50,497 nt of DNA from Bacteroidales bacterium UBA1735 (GCA_002315745.1 DCID01000021.1:1-50497); one strand, 5' to 3'; positions 21,281 to 30,971 are shown, counted from the stretch's first letter. Translations and numbers: made by a program. Notes: generated from the letters alone by a model not told the origin.

Positions 21281-22234
21281 ATGAAACTGAGTTTTATAGT
21301 ACCCATATATAAAGTAGAGCAGTATCTGCGCAAATGCGTGGATAGTCTGCTATGCCAGGACTATGATGATTATGAGATCATCCTCGTAGACGATGGCGGC
21401 ACGGATGGCTGTCCAGCTATATGCGACGAGTATGCGGCTCAATACGACAATATCCGTGTCGTCCATCGCGAGAACGGCGGACTGAGTGCGGCACGGAATA
21501 GCGGTATTGAGATAGCGCAGGGCGAATACCTCTGCTTCGTGGATTCGGATGACTACTGGGAACCAAATGTATTAGGAGAGTTAATGACACAGATAGAGCG
21601 AGATAACTTAGATGTGTTGCGCTATAATTATCGAAATATCGATGAAGAAGGCACAGAAATCGCTCGCATCCCTAATCCATGGGGCACGATTGGGTATAGC
21701 CAACAGGTGAGCGATGGTGCGTCCTTTCTTAATACTCGATTGGGTTATGCATGCTATGCATGGCAGTTTGTGGTGCGAGCCAGCCTTGTTCATAACGATA
21801 AGTTTACGGAAGGAATATTGTTCGAAGATACCGATTGGACCCCGCGAATCTTAATCAAAGCGGAGCGTGTGGCGGAGACATCCGCTATTGTTTACAACTA
21901 TATGATTCGGCAAGCGGGCATTACCCAAAGTCGCTCCGTAGAGAAGATGCAGAAAGAGTTCCATGACAAATTGAATTTGATTGGTAAATTGCATCATTGG
22001 AACGATATATATCACCTAGATTGGTACAAAGGGATGACCGCATCGTTGACTATCTCGATACTCAAGTTGGTGGCCCGCTATCAATACGAGAAGAAAGATG
22101 ACTATATAGATCAATTGAAGCAGTATAAAGTATTCCCACTGACCCCCTATCACTTAAGACGAAAGGCGTCGTGGAATGCACGATTAATTAATCTAAGCCC
22201 CAAACTATATATTTTAATACAACATTGCAAATGA
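21281..22234 (+). CDS. GT2-family glycosyltransferase
   Basis: A 317-aa GT-A protein: SFIVPIYKVEQYLRKCVDSLLCQDYDDYEIILVDDGGTDGCP, ENGGLSAARNSGIEIAQGEYLCFVDSDDYWEP, with the metal-binding DSDD motif. It lies 39 bp after the previous gene. The acceptor and donor cannot be read from sequence. The stop overlaps the next ATG. Confidence 0.9.
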   Translation: MKLSFIVPIYKVEQYLRKCVDSLLCQDYDDYEIILVDDGGTDGCPAICDEYAAQYDNIRVVHRENGGLSAARNSGIEIAQGEYLCFVDSDDYWEPNVLGELMTQIERDNLDVLRYNYRNIDEEGTEIARIPNPWGTIGYSQQVSDGASFLNTRLGYACYAWQFVVRASLVHNDKFTEGILFEDTDWTPRILIKAERVAETSAIVYNYMIRQAGITQSRSVEKMQKEFHDKLNLIGKLHHWNDIYHLDWYKGMTASLTISILKLVARYQYEKKDDYIDQLKQYKVFPLTPYHLRRKASWNARLINLSPKLYILIQHCK

Positions 22235-22743
22235 AAACGATTGTCAAACAAGATATTGCGGCATACGCTAAGGAGTATAAACTCTGTGGATCCATTATTC
22301 GTCAGTTTATCACATTAATGATACATAATCGGTCATTCCGTACATTGTATTATGTGCGATTCGGCAAATGGAGTAGGTTGTTCTCGTGGTTATTACCCGG
22401 AGAACCGACCTTCCATCTCCCATTCTCTAAAACCATTGGTGCTGGCGTGCTCTTCTTTCACTCGTATGGAACCATCATTTCACCGGAGGCAGTTATTGGT
22501 GAAGGATGTCGTATTACCTGTAATATAACGATTGGGTTTAAGGATGGTAAGAGCCCCGTGATAGGTAATAGGGTAGAGATCTTGCCCGGTGCTGTGATTT
22601 CTGGCGATGTGACTATAGGTGATGATTGTGTAATCGGTCCTAACTGTGTGGTGCATAAGTCGGTTCCCGCCAATTGTGTAGTCATAGGTAATCCTGCCAT
22701 TATCCTGAAGCGCGATGGCAAGATAGTTCGTGAGGCATTATGA
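22231..22743 (+). CDS. Serine acetyltransferase-like sugar O-acetyltransferase
   Basis: A 170-aa left-handed beta-helix protein of the CysE-like group common in polysaccharide loci: LFFHSYGTIISPEAVIGEGCRITCNITIG, VIGNRVEILPGAVISGDVTIGDDCVIGPNCVV and a final GNPAI. The helical N-terminal part (residues 1-70) is short compared with true CysE. It probably O-acetylates a sugar of the repeat unit. The ATG at 22231 overlaps the preceding stop, and its own stop overlaps the next ATG. Confidence 0.8.
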   Translation: MKTIVKQDIAAYAKEYKLCGSIIRQFITLMIHNRSFRTLYYVRFGKWSRLFSWLLPGEPTFHLPFSKTIGAGVLFFHSYGTIISPEAVIGEGCRITCNITIGFKDGKSPVIGNRVEILPGAVISGDVTIGDDCVIGPNCVVHKSVPANCVVIGNPAIILKRDGKIVREAL

Positions 22744-24239
22744 TAAATCAAAATCCACATATAACTTTGCCTAAATGGATAAGCAACAAGGCATTGCTTG
22801 TCTATTTTTTGGCATTGTTGGTTGTAAGTGCTATATATAATGCGTACTTGCTACCATGGTATTATATGTTATCGGGTATTTTGTCGATATTTGTGTTCTT
22901 CTACTTCGGTAATTCTTTAACTAGTAAGAGGAGTGCGTTGAAATGTCCATCTAGTAAACGATTTGAAAAACATATATTTTGGGTAGCCTTTGTATGGCGG
23001 TTTATTTGGATGACTATCATTTATGCGGTCTTTATGCAGTATTATGGGGATGCATTGGGATTTGATAATCTGGATTCAGCTGCCTATAACTGGCTAGCAG
23101 AGATAGTAGCAGACTCCTTACGTGAAGGAAATATACATGTGTATGATGAAATAATTAAAAATGACCCTAAGATAGATATCTCGGATGTGGGGTATGCAAT
23201 CTATGTGGGTTTTGTATACTATTTGTCTGGCAGTAGCATATTTGTGGTACGGTTGCTTAAATGTGCGATATCTGCTTTTACTTGCGTGTTGGTATATCGA
23301 TTAGCGGTTCGAAATTTTGGAGAAGACGTGGGGCGCGTTGCTGCTATATTTTGTGCCTTATGGCCGAACTTTTGCTACTATTGTGGCACCCTCTTGAAGG
23401 AAACGGAAATGGTATTTCTATCCGTACTTTTTGTGGAGCAAGCGGATCAAATGCTCCGGACACGTAACTTCTCGGCTTGGAAGGTCGTACCTATTCTGCT
23501 TATATCAGGTGCTTTATTTACTATTCGAACACCATTAGCGATAGTATCCATATTATGCTTATTATTTTCCATCTTTATGTCATCCACTAGGATTGTCTCA
23601 TGGGGTAAACGTATTGCAATAGGCGTATTGGCAGTGGGCTTAATTGGTGTAACGATGGGAAATCGTATTCAGGAAGAAGCTAATGGTTTGATGGCAAAAG
23701 TATCTTCGGGTGAACAGCAAAAAAATATGGAGTGGCGGGCAGTACGTGTGGATGCAGCAGGTCACCAAAACAAATTTGCGAAATATGCAGGTGCGGCGGT
23801 GTTTGCTCCTTTGATATTTTCGATACCATTTCCCACGATGGTAAGCCCGTATGATGGACAATATGTACAGAAATTGTTGCATGGGGGGAATTTTATAAAG
23901 AATATATTGTCGGGATTTACTATTTTGGCTCTTTTTGCCATGCTTTTCTCCGGACAGTGGCGTGATCATCTATTGCCATTGTCTTTTATGCTCGGATATG
24001 TAGTGGTGTTAGTGATGTCCGTTTTTGCCCAATCCGAGCGCTTCCACCAACCGGCGATGCCATTCGAGTTCATGTTTGCGGCCTATGGATTGTCTATAGT
24101 GCTTCAAGGTATACCACTTAAAATAGGAATAGGTAATCGCGCCACTTATAAGCGATGGTTCACCTATTGGTGTGTCTTTACGTTTTTCGCAGCTTTAGTT
24201 TGGAGCTGGTTTAAATTGGCAGGCAGGGGCTTAGTCTAA
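22740..24239 (+). CDS. Multi-pass membrane protein, probable GT-C transferase or polymerase
   Basis: A 499-aa protein with about ten hydrophobic segments and a long non-membrane loop after the third (NLDSAAYNWLAEIVADSLREG, then DPKIDISDVGYAIYVGFVYYL). The first loop carries YGDALGFDNLDSAAY, an acidic stretch reminiscent of the catalytic Asp of GT-C/ArnT-like enzymes, and ERFHQPAMPFEFMFAAYG appears near the end. No wzy or wzx is otherwise visible in the window, so a Wzy-like polymerase role is the alternative. I cannot choose between the two. Confidence 0.6.
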   Translation: MINQNPHITLPKWISNKALLVYFLALLVVSAIYNAYLLPWYYMLSGILSIFVFFYFGNSLTSKRSALKCPSSKRFEKHIFWVAFVWRFIWMTIIYAVFMQYYGDALGFDNLDSAAYNWLAEIVADSLREGNIHVYDEIIKNDPKIDISDVGYAIYVGFVYYLSGSSIFVVRLLKCAISAFTCVLVYRLAVRNFGEDVGRVAAIFCALWPNFCYYCGTLLKETEMVFLSVLFVEQADQMLRTRNFSAWKVVPILLISGALFTIRTPLAIVSILCLLFSIFMSSTRIVSWGKRIAIGVLAVGLIGVTMGNRIQEEANGLMAKVSSGEQQKNMEWRAVRVDAAGHQNKFAKYAGAAVFAPLIFSIPFPTMVSPYDGQYVQKLLHGGNFIKNILSGFTILALFAMLFSGQWRDHLLPLSFMLGYVVVLVMSVFAQSERFHQPAMPFEFMFAAYGLSIVLQGIPLKIGIGNRATYKRWFTYWCVFTFFAALVWSWFKLAGRGLV

Positions 24240-24304
24240 ATCTTTGTTTATTCACTTTTATTTTGGTATCTATAATAAGATTTATATTAAAATTCTCATC
24301 GAGT

Positions 24305-25288
24305 ATGAATAATATCATAACATATGAAACAAAAGAGGCACAAAGTCAATTCCCTGACATTAGTGTTGTTGTCATTACGTACAATCAAGAGATGTATATT
24401 CGAGAATGTTTAGACTCCATCATTGATCAAGTTACTCAATATTCTTTTGAAATAATTATAGGTGAGGATTGCAGTACCGATGATACATTGTTGGTATGTC
24501 AAGAATATCTGCACAAATATCCACAACATATTAGAATACTTCATTCTATAGTTAACCAAGGCTTTTTAAGGAATTATTTCTCCACACTTTCTGCATCTAG
24601 AGGAAAATATATAGCCCCTTGCGCAGGCGATGATTATTGGTGTGACCAATACAAATTACAAAAAGAGGTTGATTTTATTAAAAATAATTCTGGATATAGT
24701 TTTGTCCGCACTAGTGGTTATGCGTTAGTAGAAGGAAAGCTAGAGGATGCCACGAGTTATCATACTACTGCAGAAGGAGATATCTCGCATATAGCAATTT
24801 ATGGTCCAATAGCGTTAGCATCATCTGTGTTATTTGAAAAAACATTATTAAAGTATATTGATTTTGAGGAAATTCTCAACAGAGGTATATTATCAGAAGA
24901 TTATTTAACATTCTCAATATGGAGTTTTCATACTAAAATGGGCTTTATTCCAGATAAGAGTATTGTTTATCGGATAAATCAAAATTCTATGAGTCATACA
25001 AAAGATTGGAATCGTAGAATGAGAATGGCAAAAAGTGCTCATTGTGTTGCGTACTATTTACAAGATCTATACAGAGATAAACTCCCTGCATACTTTAAAC
25101 AATCTGTAGATGATAAATATTATCTCAAACTTCTTCGGATTTATTACGAGCAATTTAATTATAGGCAGGCAAAAAAAATAGTAAAACTTATTCAATTATC
25201 CAGTAGTAAACAAAAAAAAATGGTCATTTTTGCTCACAATATATTAACTTTTTTAGTGCTTGCTATATATAAGAAAATCAATGGATAA
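24305..25288 (+). CDS. GT2-family glycosyltransferase
   Basis: A 327-aa protein from the ATG at 24305 with DISVVVITYNQEMYIRECLDSIIDQ, IIIGEDCSTDDTLLVC, ILHSIVNQGFLRNYFSTLSASRGKYIAPCAGDDYWCD and a C-terminal helical part. GEDCSTDD and GDDYW are the nucleotide- and metal-binding motifs of this GT-A group. The in-frame TTG start at 24263 adds a basic, unlikely leader. It is notably AT-rich (as is the next gene), unlike the GC-richer glycosyltransferases after 26188. Confidence 0.85.
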   Translation: MNNIITYETKEAQSQFPDISVVVITYNQEMYIRECLDSIIDQVTQYSFEIIIGEDCSTDDTLLVCQEYLHKYPQHIRILHSIVNQGFLRNYFSTLSASRGKYIAPCAGDDYWCDQYKLQKEVDFIKNNSGYSFVRTSGYALVEGKLEDATSYHTTAEGDISHIAIYGPIALASSVLFEKTLLKYIDFEEILNRGILSEDYLTFSIWSFHTKMGFIPDKSIVYRINQNSMSHTKDWNRRMRMAKSAHCVAYYLQDLYRDKLPAYFKQSVDDKYYLKLLRIYYEQFNYRQAKKIVKLIQLSSSKQKKMVIFAHNILTFLVLAIYKKING

Positions 25289-26195
25289 ACAATTATTATT
25301 ATTATTACAGTTTACGCATAGAATAATAGATTCAGATTATGTGTATTTAGATGTTCCTGGTCACTTTAATGTTGGAGATAATTTTATAGCTATGGGGGCG
25401 TTGACATTGCTAAAAGACATTCCTTATCAGTGTGATTATTTTTGTACGTTGGCAAATTTTAATCCTAAACGAATCCATAATCATCATATAATCATACTTC
25501 ATGGGGGCGGGAACTTTGGCGATTTGTACCCGGGAGCGAATGAGTTTAGAAACAATATAGTATGCACGTTCCCTAATAATAAAATTATTATTTTCCCTCA
25601 AACTATTACTTATAGGGATGAACAACAAGCTGATAATGATGCTCAGATTTTTGCTAATCACAAAAATTTGCATATCTGTGCACGAGATCAACAATCTTAT
25701 GATTTTTTACAGCGTAAATTCCGAAATCATATTTATTTGTTGCCAGATACAGCTGTTGGACTATTTCCTTTACTCACGAATAAAAATCAACGATATTTGG
25801 AGAGGCATACACTTTATCTCGTAAGAAAGGATTTTGAGATAGGTGTAAATAATGAATGTTTTTGTGATAAAAATATCGTTGATTGGGATGATCTTTTGAA
25901 TTGTTGGGAATGGAGGATGCTTTTATTTATTAGTCGTTTACTCAAGAAAATAATTAAAGTAGGATTTCAGAATCATGCAAAGTTGCGTGTGTTAAATGAT
26001 AATTTCTTAGTATATGTCATTTATCCGTATATCTATAAGCGTATTATCTTTCAGCTAACAAAGTATAATGAAATAGTTAGCACTAGACTACATGGTGTGA
26101 TAATAGCTAAAATGCTTGGGCTACAAGTGACATGGTTTGATACTAAGTACGGAAAAATATCGAGTTATGTAAATACTTGGATGAAAGATGTGTAA
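25281..26195 (+). CDS. Polysaccharide pyruvyl transferase-family protein
   Basis: A 304-aa protein (start MDKQLLLLLQF at 25281). VPGHFNVGDNFIAMGALTLL, IIILHGGGNFGDLYPG, IIIFPQTITYRD and later YNEIVSTRLHGVIIAKMLG match the PS_pyruv_trans family (GT-B-like fold) that adds ketal pyruvate to sugars or acts on related phosphate-linked acceptors. It overlaps the previous gene by 8 bp and the next by 8 bp. It is AT-rich like its upstream neighbour, so the two may have arrived together. Confidence 0.85.
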   Translation: MDKQLLLLLQFTHRIIDSDYVYLDVPGHFNVGDNFIAMGALTLLKDIPYQCDYFCTLANFNPKRIHNHHIIILHGGGNFGDLYPGANEFRNNIVCTFPNNKIIIFPQTITYRDEQQADNDAQIFANHKNLHICARDQQSYDFLQRKFRNHIYLLPDTAVGLFPLLTNKNQRYLERHTLYLVRKDFEIGVNNECFCDKNIVDWDDLLNCWEWRMLLFISRLLKKIIKVGFQNHAKLRVLNDNFLVYVIYPYIYKRIIFQLTKYNEIVSTRLHGVIIAKMLGLQVTWFDTKYGKISSYVNTWMKDV

Positions 26196-27177
26196 TTCCC
26201 CTATTCAAATTGTAATGACTCCTGTGCGAAATGAGGCATGGGTGTTGCGTGCGTTCTTAACTACCACTTCTTTGTGGGCGGATTATATCATTGTGGCAGA
26301 TCAGATGTCCACCGATGGTTCGCGCGAGATCTATAAAGAGTTCACCAAGGTAATTGTTATTGACAATAAGAACCCTGAATTTAATGAAGCAGAGCGTCAG
26401 GCGATGTTAGTCGCCAAAGCCCGCGAAGTGGCTGCGGGACGGGATACGTTATTGTGGGGCTTAGATGCAGATGAGATTATTGCAGCGAATGCGTTTGAGA
26501 CAAAAGACTGGCAGCGTATATTTAACTCTAAACCAGGAGCGGTATTTTGGTTTAATTGGGCGATTACTTCGCCCGATTTGAAACATTACCAAGTTTCTTC
26601 CTATTCCTATCCATGGTGCTTCCATGACGATGGTAAAGAACCGCATGGTAATTATGTACGCAATATGCACTCCATGCGCATCCCATATCCTGCAGATGAG
26701 CACGACATGACATATGTGAAGGATTTCTATGTGCATCACTTAGCTTGGGTTAATCCATACCGTGTGGCAGCAAAACGCCGATTTTATACTTTTATTGATT
26801 GGGAGATGAATCACCGTTCGGCTATTCAATTAGCACGTTCTTACACAGCTACTCCTGATAGTACTCCTATCTTGCCTATGAAAGCGGATATGGTGTATGC
26901 AAAAGATAAGTTTGATTTTGATATGTGGAAACTAATTGACTTATCTGAGAAACATTGTTGGATGGATGCTTATGTTGTAGAGCATATGGCACGTCATTCT
27001 ACGAAAGAACTTGCGGCATTATTGATATGGGATGCAGCATTCATTAAGGAGGAAAACTTGTCGGATCCACGTAACTTGATTCAAAAAATAGCGCATAATT
27101 ATTTATCTATGACGCAGCAAATAAAATCCTCACGCATCATTAAATTTTGTGATAAGTTATTTAAACGTCTATTATGA
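26188..27177 (+). CDS. GT2-family glycosyltransferase
   Basis: A 329-aa protein with IVMTPVRNEAWVLRAFLTTTSLWADYIIVADQMSTDGSREI and LLWGLDADEII, motifs of a GT2 subfamily similar to WaaE/KdtX-like transferases. The aromatic-rich central part (VFWFNWAITSPDLKHYQ) and conserved HHLAWVNPYR follow. The donor is unknown. The start overlaps the previous stop and its own stop overlaps the next start. Confidence 0.8.
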   Translation: MCNSPIQIVMTPVRNEAWVLRAFLTTTSLWADYIIVADQMSTDGSREIYKEFTKVIVIDNKNPEFNEAERQAMLVAKAREVAAGRDTLLWGLDADEIIAANAFETKDWQRIFNSKPGAVFWFNWAITSPDLKHYQVSSYSYPWCFHDDGKEPHGNYVRNMHSMRIPYPADEHDMTYVKDFYVHHLAWVNPYRVAAKRRFYTFIDWEMNHRSAIQLARSYTATPDSTPILPMKADMVYAKDKFDFDMWKLIDLSEKHCWMDAYVVEHMARHSTKELAALLIWDAAFIKEENLSDPRNLIQKIAHNYLSMTQQIKSSRIIKFCDKLFKRLL

Positions 27178-27896
27178 TCCCGAAAATTATACATAGTTGC
27201 TGGTTTGGCAAGGGCGAGAAGCCTGAGTTAGTGCAGCGGTGCATGGCTTCGTGGCATCTCTATATGCATGATTGGACATATATGGAGTGGAATGAGGACA
27301 ACTTCGATATTGCCGCTGCGCCGCTCTATGTAAGGCAAGCGTACAAGGCGAAGAAATATGCTTTTGTTTCAGACTACGTACGCCTCTGGGCCTTAGAACA
27401 ATATGGTGGTGTCTACTTGGATACCGATGTGGAGGTGCTAAGATCGTATGAAGCATTGTTGAACGACCAATCTTTTATTGGTTTTGAAGAATCACGTGCT
27501 AAAACACTCGGCACTAATGTCATCGGCGCTGAACCGCATTGCCTATGGGTACAGGAGATGCTCGACCACTATCGGCATACATCCTTTATCAAAGAAGATG
27601 GCTCACTAGATATGACCGCTAACTCGGAACTGATAGCACGATTCATGGAGTCAAAGGGACTTGTGCGCAATGGGGTGGAGCAGATGGTAGAAGGGTTACA
27701 TGTGTATGACTATCACTATTTCTCACCTATTACGAGCACCCGTGTGATGAGGAGAAATAAGAACACCTATTCGATTCACCATTGCTATGGTTCCTGGACA
27801 GAAGGCTCTAGAGGCAACCGAATACGGAATTCCGTCGTAGTGCGAGAAATAGTTAATGCCTTGATACAAATTAAACGATTAATAGTACGATCATGA
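27174..27896 (+). CDS. GT32-family glycosyltransferase (OCH1/TcdB-like)
   Basis: A 240-aa protein opening MIPKIIHSCWFGKGEKPELV, followed by DYVRLWALEQYGGVYLDTDVEV with the DxD metal-binding motif and GSWTEGSRGNR near the end. This is the short capsular GT32 form common in Bacteroidales and Streptococcus loci. Small overlaps on both sides place it in the same operon. Confidence 0.88.
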   Translation: MIPKIIHSCWFGKGEKPELVQRCMASWHLYMHDWTYMEWNEDNFDIAAAPLYVRQAYKAKKYAFVSDYVRLWALEQYGGVYLDTDVEVLRSYEALLNDQSFIGFEESRAKTLGTNVIGAEPHCLWVQEMLDHYRHTSFIKEDGSLDMTANSELIARFMESKGLVRNGVEQMVEGLHVYDYHYFSPITSTRVMRRNKNTYSIHHCYGSWTEGSRGNRIRNSVVVREIVNALIQIKRLIVRS

Positions 27897-28882
27897 AAAT
27901 ACTCGAAGTCAGTCGCTACAAAGACAATTTTGCCACTCATCAGTTGCCGTTCGTCACTGAGCAGGGCGAATCACTCCGCGCTGCGGGATGCGAGGTCGAT
28001 TATTTCCTCGTTCGAGGTAACTACATCACCGCTGTTCGTGCCCTGAAGCAGAAGATCCGTGAGCACCAACCCGACATCGTCCATGCCCACTATGGCCTCT
28101 CCGGCGTTACGGCATCCCTCGCTTGCAAATCTTGTCCCCTAATCACAACCTTCCACAACGGTGAGACACTCAATTGGAAGACTAATCTGACGACATCTCT
28201 ATTCTCGCTGCAGGCAAAGCATGTCATCTACGTGGCGCAGCATATCTACGATTTGTGCTATTTTAAGCACAAACATTACACTATCCTTCCTTGCGGAGTC
28301 AATATGGAGGAGAGTAAACCTACCGATTACCTCACCGCTCGCCAACAGCTCAGTTTTGATGCAAACACGAAATACATTCTCTTCGGCGGTGCCTTCGCGA
28401 ATACTCGCAAGAATGTAGCGTTACTGCGCGAAGCCATCTCTCGCCTTATCGCCCCATCGCCCAATCGCCTTTCGCCTATCGAAATCATCGAGATGAAGGG
28501 CATGGATCGCCGAACCGTGGCCCTATATATGTCCGCCTGCGACCTGTTTGCACTGCCGACGCATAGCGAGGGCTCGCCACAAGCGCTCAAGGAAGCGATG
28601 GCATGCAATTGCCCCATCGTCGCAACCGACTGTGCCGACATCGCCCATCTATTAGGCGACTTGGAGGGGCATTATCTCCTCCGCAATCCCCGCCCAACCA
28701 AAGAACGCTGGGATGCCGATGAACGCTCGGTAGATGAGATGACTGCCTTGTTGAAGTCGGCGTTATCCTTGCCCTCCGGCTTCCGCACCCATGGACGCGA
28801 CCGCATCATCGAACTAGGCTATACGAACGAATTGGTGGCGGAGAAATTGATTCAAATCTACCAAAAAGTACTTAAAAAGTAA
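27893..28882 (+). CDS. GT4-family glycosyltransferase
   Basis: A 329-aa GT-B protein with an N-terminal acceptor domain (PDIVHAHYGLSGVTASLAC) and a C-terminal GT4 domain (LPTHSEGSPQALKEAMACNCPIVATDCADI with the EGxPxxLxEAMA nucleotide-sugar site). The 28440-28480 stretch contains tandem ATCGCC-type words (APSPNRLSPIE) that look like another small repeat insertion. It is the last gene of its transcript, followed by the hairpin/promoter at 28905-28951. Confidence 0.85.
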   Translation: MKILEVSRYKDNFATHQLPFVTEQGESLRAAGCEVDYFLVRGNYITAVRALKQKIREHQPDIVHAHYGLSGVTASLACKSCPLITTFHNGETLNWKTNLTTSLFSLQAKHVIYVAQHIYDLCYFKHKHYTILPCGVNMEESKPTDYLTARQQLSFDANTKYILFGGAFANTRKNVALLREAISRLIAPSPNRLSPIEIIEMKGMDRRTVALYMSACDLFALPTHSEGSPQALKEAMACNCPIVATDCADIAHLLGDLEGHYLLRNPRPTKERWDADERSVDEMTALLKSALSLPSGFRTHGRDRIIELGYTNELVAEKLIQIYQKVLKK

Positions 28883-28904
28883 ACTTTTTAATAGAAAATA
28901 ATAA

Positions 28905-28951
28905 AAAATGACATTCCGATTTGGTAGTGTCATTTTTTTTTTGTAATTTTG
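28905..28951 (+). promoter_or_regulatory. Terminator hairpin joined to the promoter of the ACP operon
   Basis: AAAAATGACA and TGTCATTTTT form a stem with a T run (terminator for the GT4 gene). TTTGG at 28920-28924, within the loop, serves as the -33 element for TAATTTTG at 28944-28951. A near copy of the whole module precedes rhuM at 36211-36257. Confidence 0.75.
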
Positions 28952-28987
28952 CGCGCAAAATTGAAAATAAGTATAAACAATACGACT

Positions 28988-29212
28988 ATGAAAGAATTTA
29001 TTAAAAATTTCGCTGATCAATGGGACGAGACAGAGCCCGAAGTATTCACCCCCGCATGTGAGTTTCATGAACTCGAAGAGTGGAGTAGCCTCGTAGGCCT
29101 CGCTATCCTCAACATGATTGCTAAGAAATATGGCGTCAAGGTCGCTCCATTAGAACTTAAGGCCTGTGTGACTGTGGAAGATGTGTATAACCTTGTGCAA
29201 GGCAAGAAGTAG
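28988..29212 (+). CDS. Acyl carrier protein
   Basis: A 74-aa acidic helical protein. ELEEWSSLVGLAIL aligns with the ACP site (DSL), making Ser34 the phosphopantetheine attachment point, and VTVEDVYNLV is the usual last helix. It would carry the acyl chain made or used by the SDR reductase and KASIII genes downstream, for transfer by one of the local acyltransferases. It is the first gene after a dedicated promoter. The ATG at 28988 is used because the longer frame starts within the promoter. Confidence 0.85.
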   Translation: MKEFIKNFADQWDETEPEVFTPACEFHELEEWSSLVGLAILNMIAKKYGVKVAPLELKACVTVEDVYNLVQGKK

Positions 29213-29256
29213 TTTAGAGGACGGCGCGTTGCGCCTACAGTTTAGAGTTTAGAGGT
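29213..29256. repeat. CTCTAAA-type repeat and GC hairpin between ACP and SDR genes
   Basis: TTTAGAG units surround GGCGCGTTGCGCC (29223-29235), a perfect small palindrome. This is the reverse-strand form of the CTCTAAA family seen in the next five gene gaps. Confidence 0.8.
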
Positions 29257-29997
29257 ATGAAGAATCCTTTTAGTTTATCAGGGAAGACGATTCTCGTTAC
29301 TGGTGCTTCGTCTGGTATTGGACGCGGCATCGCGATTGCGTGTGCCGGTATGGGCGCACAAGTAGTACTGACAGCACGTAATCGAGAGCGATTGCAAGAG
29401 ACTCTATCCATGATGGAAGGTAAAGGGCATGTGATTATCCCTGCAGATTTGACCGAACCCGCTGAACGCTTAGCTTTAGTGGAGCAATTACCTATCCTTA
29501 ATGGCGTGGTACAGTGCGCTGGGGTAGGTAGTCGTGTGCCTTGTAAAGGGTTAGAACGTGAGGATATCACTTCTGTTATGCAACCGAACATGGAGGCGCC
29601 TATGCTATTGCAGAGCGATTTGCTGATGGCTAAGAAAATCAAGAAAGAGGCATCAATCGTTTATATCACTTCTGCGGCTGCTACTATGCCCGCAGTGGGT
29701 AATGCAGTCTATAGTGCCTCTAAAGCTGCGATGATTGCGTATGCGAAATGTCTCGCACTAGAACTCGCTCCTCGTCAGATACGTGTTAATTGCATTAGCC
29801 CGACAATGGTGATGACGGATCTAGCTCTCGTAGGCGCTACGCAGGAACAATTGGATGAAGCAGAAAAGGCTTATCCATTGGGCCGATATGGTCGTCCAGA
29901 AGATATCGCTAACTTAGCCGTTTATCTCCTGAGTGATGCAAGCCAATGGATGACAGGATCTAACTTGGAGATAACGGGTGGTGCGCTTGTGTTATAG
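29257..29997 (+). CDS. SDR oxidoreductase, 3-oxoacyl-ACP reductase-like
   Basis: A 246-aa short-chain dehydrogenase with TGASSGIGRGIAIA (NADP binding), the catalytic ITSAAA...YSASKAA (Ser, Tyr, Lys) and IRVNCISPTMVMTDL. Closest in style to FabG. Next to an ACP and a KASIII it probably reduces a 3-ketoacyl-ACP to a 3-hydroxyacyl group, but a sugar-reducing role cannot be excluded. Its stop TAG falls in the repeat word TAGCGAAGCGTCC, which begins the following intergenic repeat. Confidence 0.85.
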   Translation: MKNPFSLSGKTILVTGASSGIGRGIAIACAGMGAQVVLTARNRERLQETLSMMEGKGHVIIPADLTEPAERLALVEQLPILNGVVQCAGVGSRVPCKGLEREDITSVMQPNMEAPMLLQSDLLMAKKIKKEASIVYITSAAATMPAVGNAVYSASKAAMIAYAKCLALELAPRQIRVNCISPTMVMTDLALVGATQEQLDEAEKAYPLGRYGRPEDIANLAVYLLSDASQWMTGSNLEITGGALVL

Positions 29998-30022
29998 CGA
30001 AGCGTCCTCTAAACTAAAAAAT
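29995..30022. repeat. TAGCGAAGCGTCCTCTAAACT unit after the SDR gene
   Basis: One copy of a roughly 23-bp word that ends in CTCTAAACT. It supplies the SDR stop codon and runs up to the next start. Other copies lie at 30941, 31515, 32119 and 32145. Confidence 0.8.
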
Positions 30023-30943
30023 ATGAACCTCTTTTTTACCAACGATGTAGAACATACGAGTGTGAACGGTAACACGTTCGAGCGTATAGCGGACCAGGTG
30101 GAGCAAGTAGCCTTGCCTCGCCTGCTGGATCTATATGACCAGTATGGCGTACATTCGACCTTCTTTATCCTTGGACAATTGGCTGAGATCCGTCCGAATA
30201 TTGTGCGAATGATTGCTGAGCATAACCAAGAAGTGGCGTCGCACGGATACTGCCACGACTATCGTCGGGCATTCGATGTGCTGTCGTTGGATGAACAGAT
30301 ACAAGAACTGCGTGAATCGAAAGACCGATTAGAGCAGATAGCCGGACAAGAAGTAGTATCCTTCCGTGCGCCGGCACTACGCGTTAATCATGATACGCCA
30401 CTCGCGCTCAAGGAAGCGGGATACCGTTTCGATAGCTCGATTGCACCACAGCGATTAGATGCGTTCATGTCATTAGGCGGAAAGAATAAGAAGCAGTGGT
30501 TAGGCGCGCCGCGTGCCGTATATGAGACGGCGAACGATAACTTAGCTCGACGTGGTCAAAGCACTATCATCGAAGTGCCCGTCTCATCCTATGGTGTGCC
30601 ATATATCGGTACGGTAATGCGTCTCAGTCCGCATGTAATGAATGCCGTGACGCGGCAGATGCTCTACTGGGAGACCAAAAATACGGATAAACCAATCACT
30701 TTCCTCTTCCATCCGTCGGAGGCGGTGCATGAGTTGCCTGAAGAATCCGTGGCACTACATCGCTCTAACTCGGTCTTAGGGCATCTGTTTTCGGATATTA
30801 TCCGCGCTAAGATCAAGCAAAAACATCTAAATCTTACGGCACTAGATCTTTTAGAATCCGAACTCCAGTATTGGACTCACCGCGAAGGAAAATTTATATG
30901 TGTAAAAGACGCTCGCCTCTCGCCTCGAAACTCTAAACGGTAG
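30023..30943 (+). CDS. Polysaccharide deacetylase-family protein
   Basis: A 306-aa NodB-type protein: TNDVEHTS (catalytic/metal Asp-Asp region), GVHSTFFILGQLAE, QEVASHGYCHDYRRAFD (metal His residues) and VVSFRAPALRVN. It removes N-acetyl groups from sugars of a polysaccharide or a precursor. The ATG at 30023 follows the repeat. The C-terminus (DARLSPRNSKR) is partly encoded by repeat sequence, and the stop lies in the repeat. Confidence 0.85.
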   Translation: MNLFFTNDVEHTSVNGNTFERIADQVEQVALPRLLDLYDQYGVHSTFFILGQLAEIRPNIVRMIAEHNQEVASHGYCHDYRRAFDVLSLDEQIQELRESKDRLEQIAGQEVVSFRAPALRVNHDTPLALKEAGYRFDSSIAPQRLDAFMSLGGKNKKQWLGAPRAVYETANDNLARRGQSTIIEVPVSSYGVPYIGTVMRLSPHVMNAVTRQMLYWETKNTDKPITFLFHPSEAVHELPEESVALHRSNSVLGHLFSDIIRAKIKQKHLNLTALDLLESELQYWTHREGKFICVKDARLSPRNSKR

Positions 30944-30971
30944 GCGAAGCCGTCCTCTAAACTTTAAAAAT
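30925..30971. repeat. CTCTAAA/GCGAAGC repeat between deacetylase and acyltransferase
   Basis: AACTCTAAACGGTAGGCGAAGC followed by CGTCCTCTAAACTTT, a variant of the 23-bp word, running from the last codons of the deacetylase to the next ATG at 30972. Confidence 0.8.
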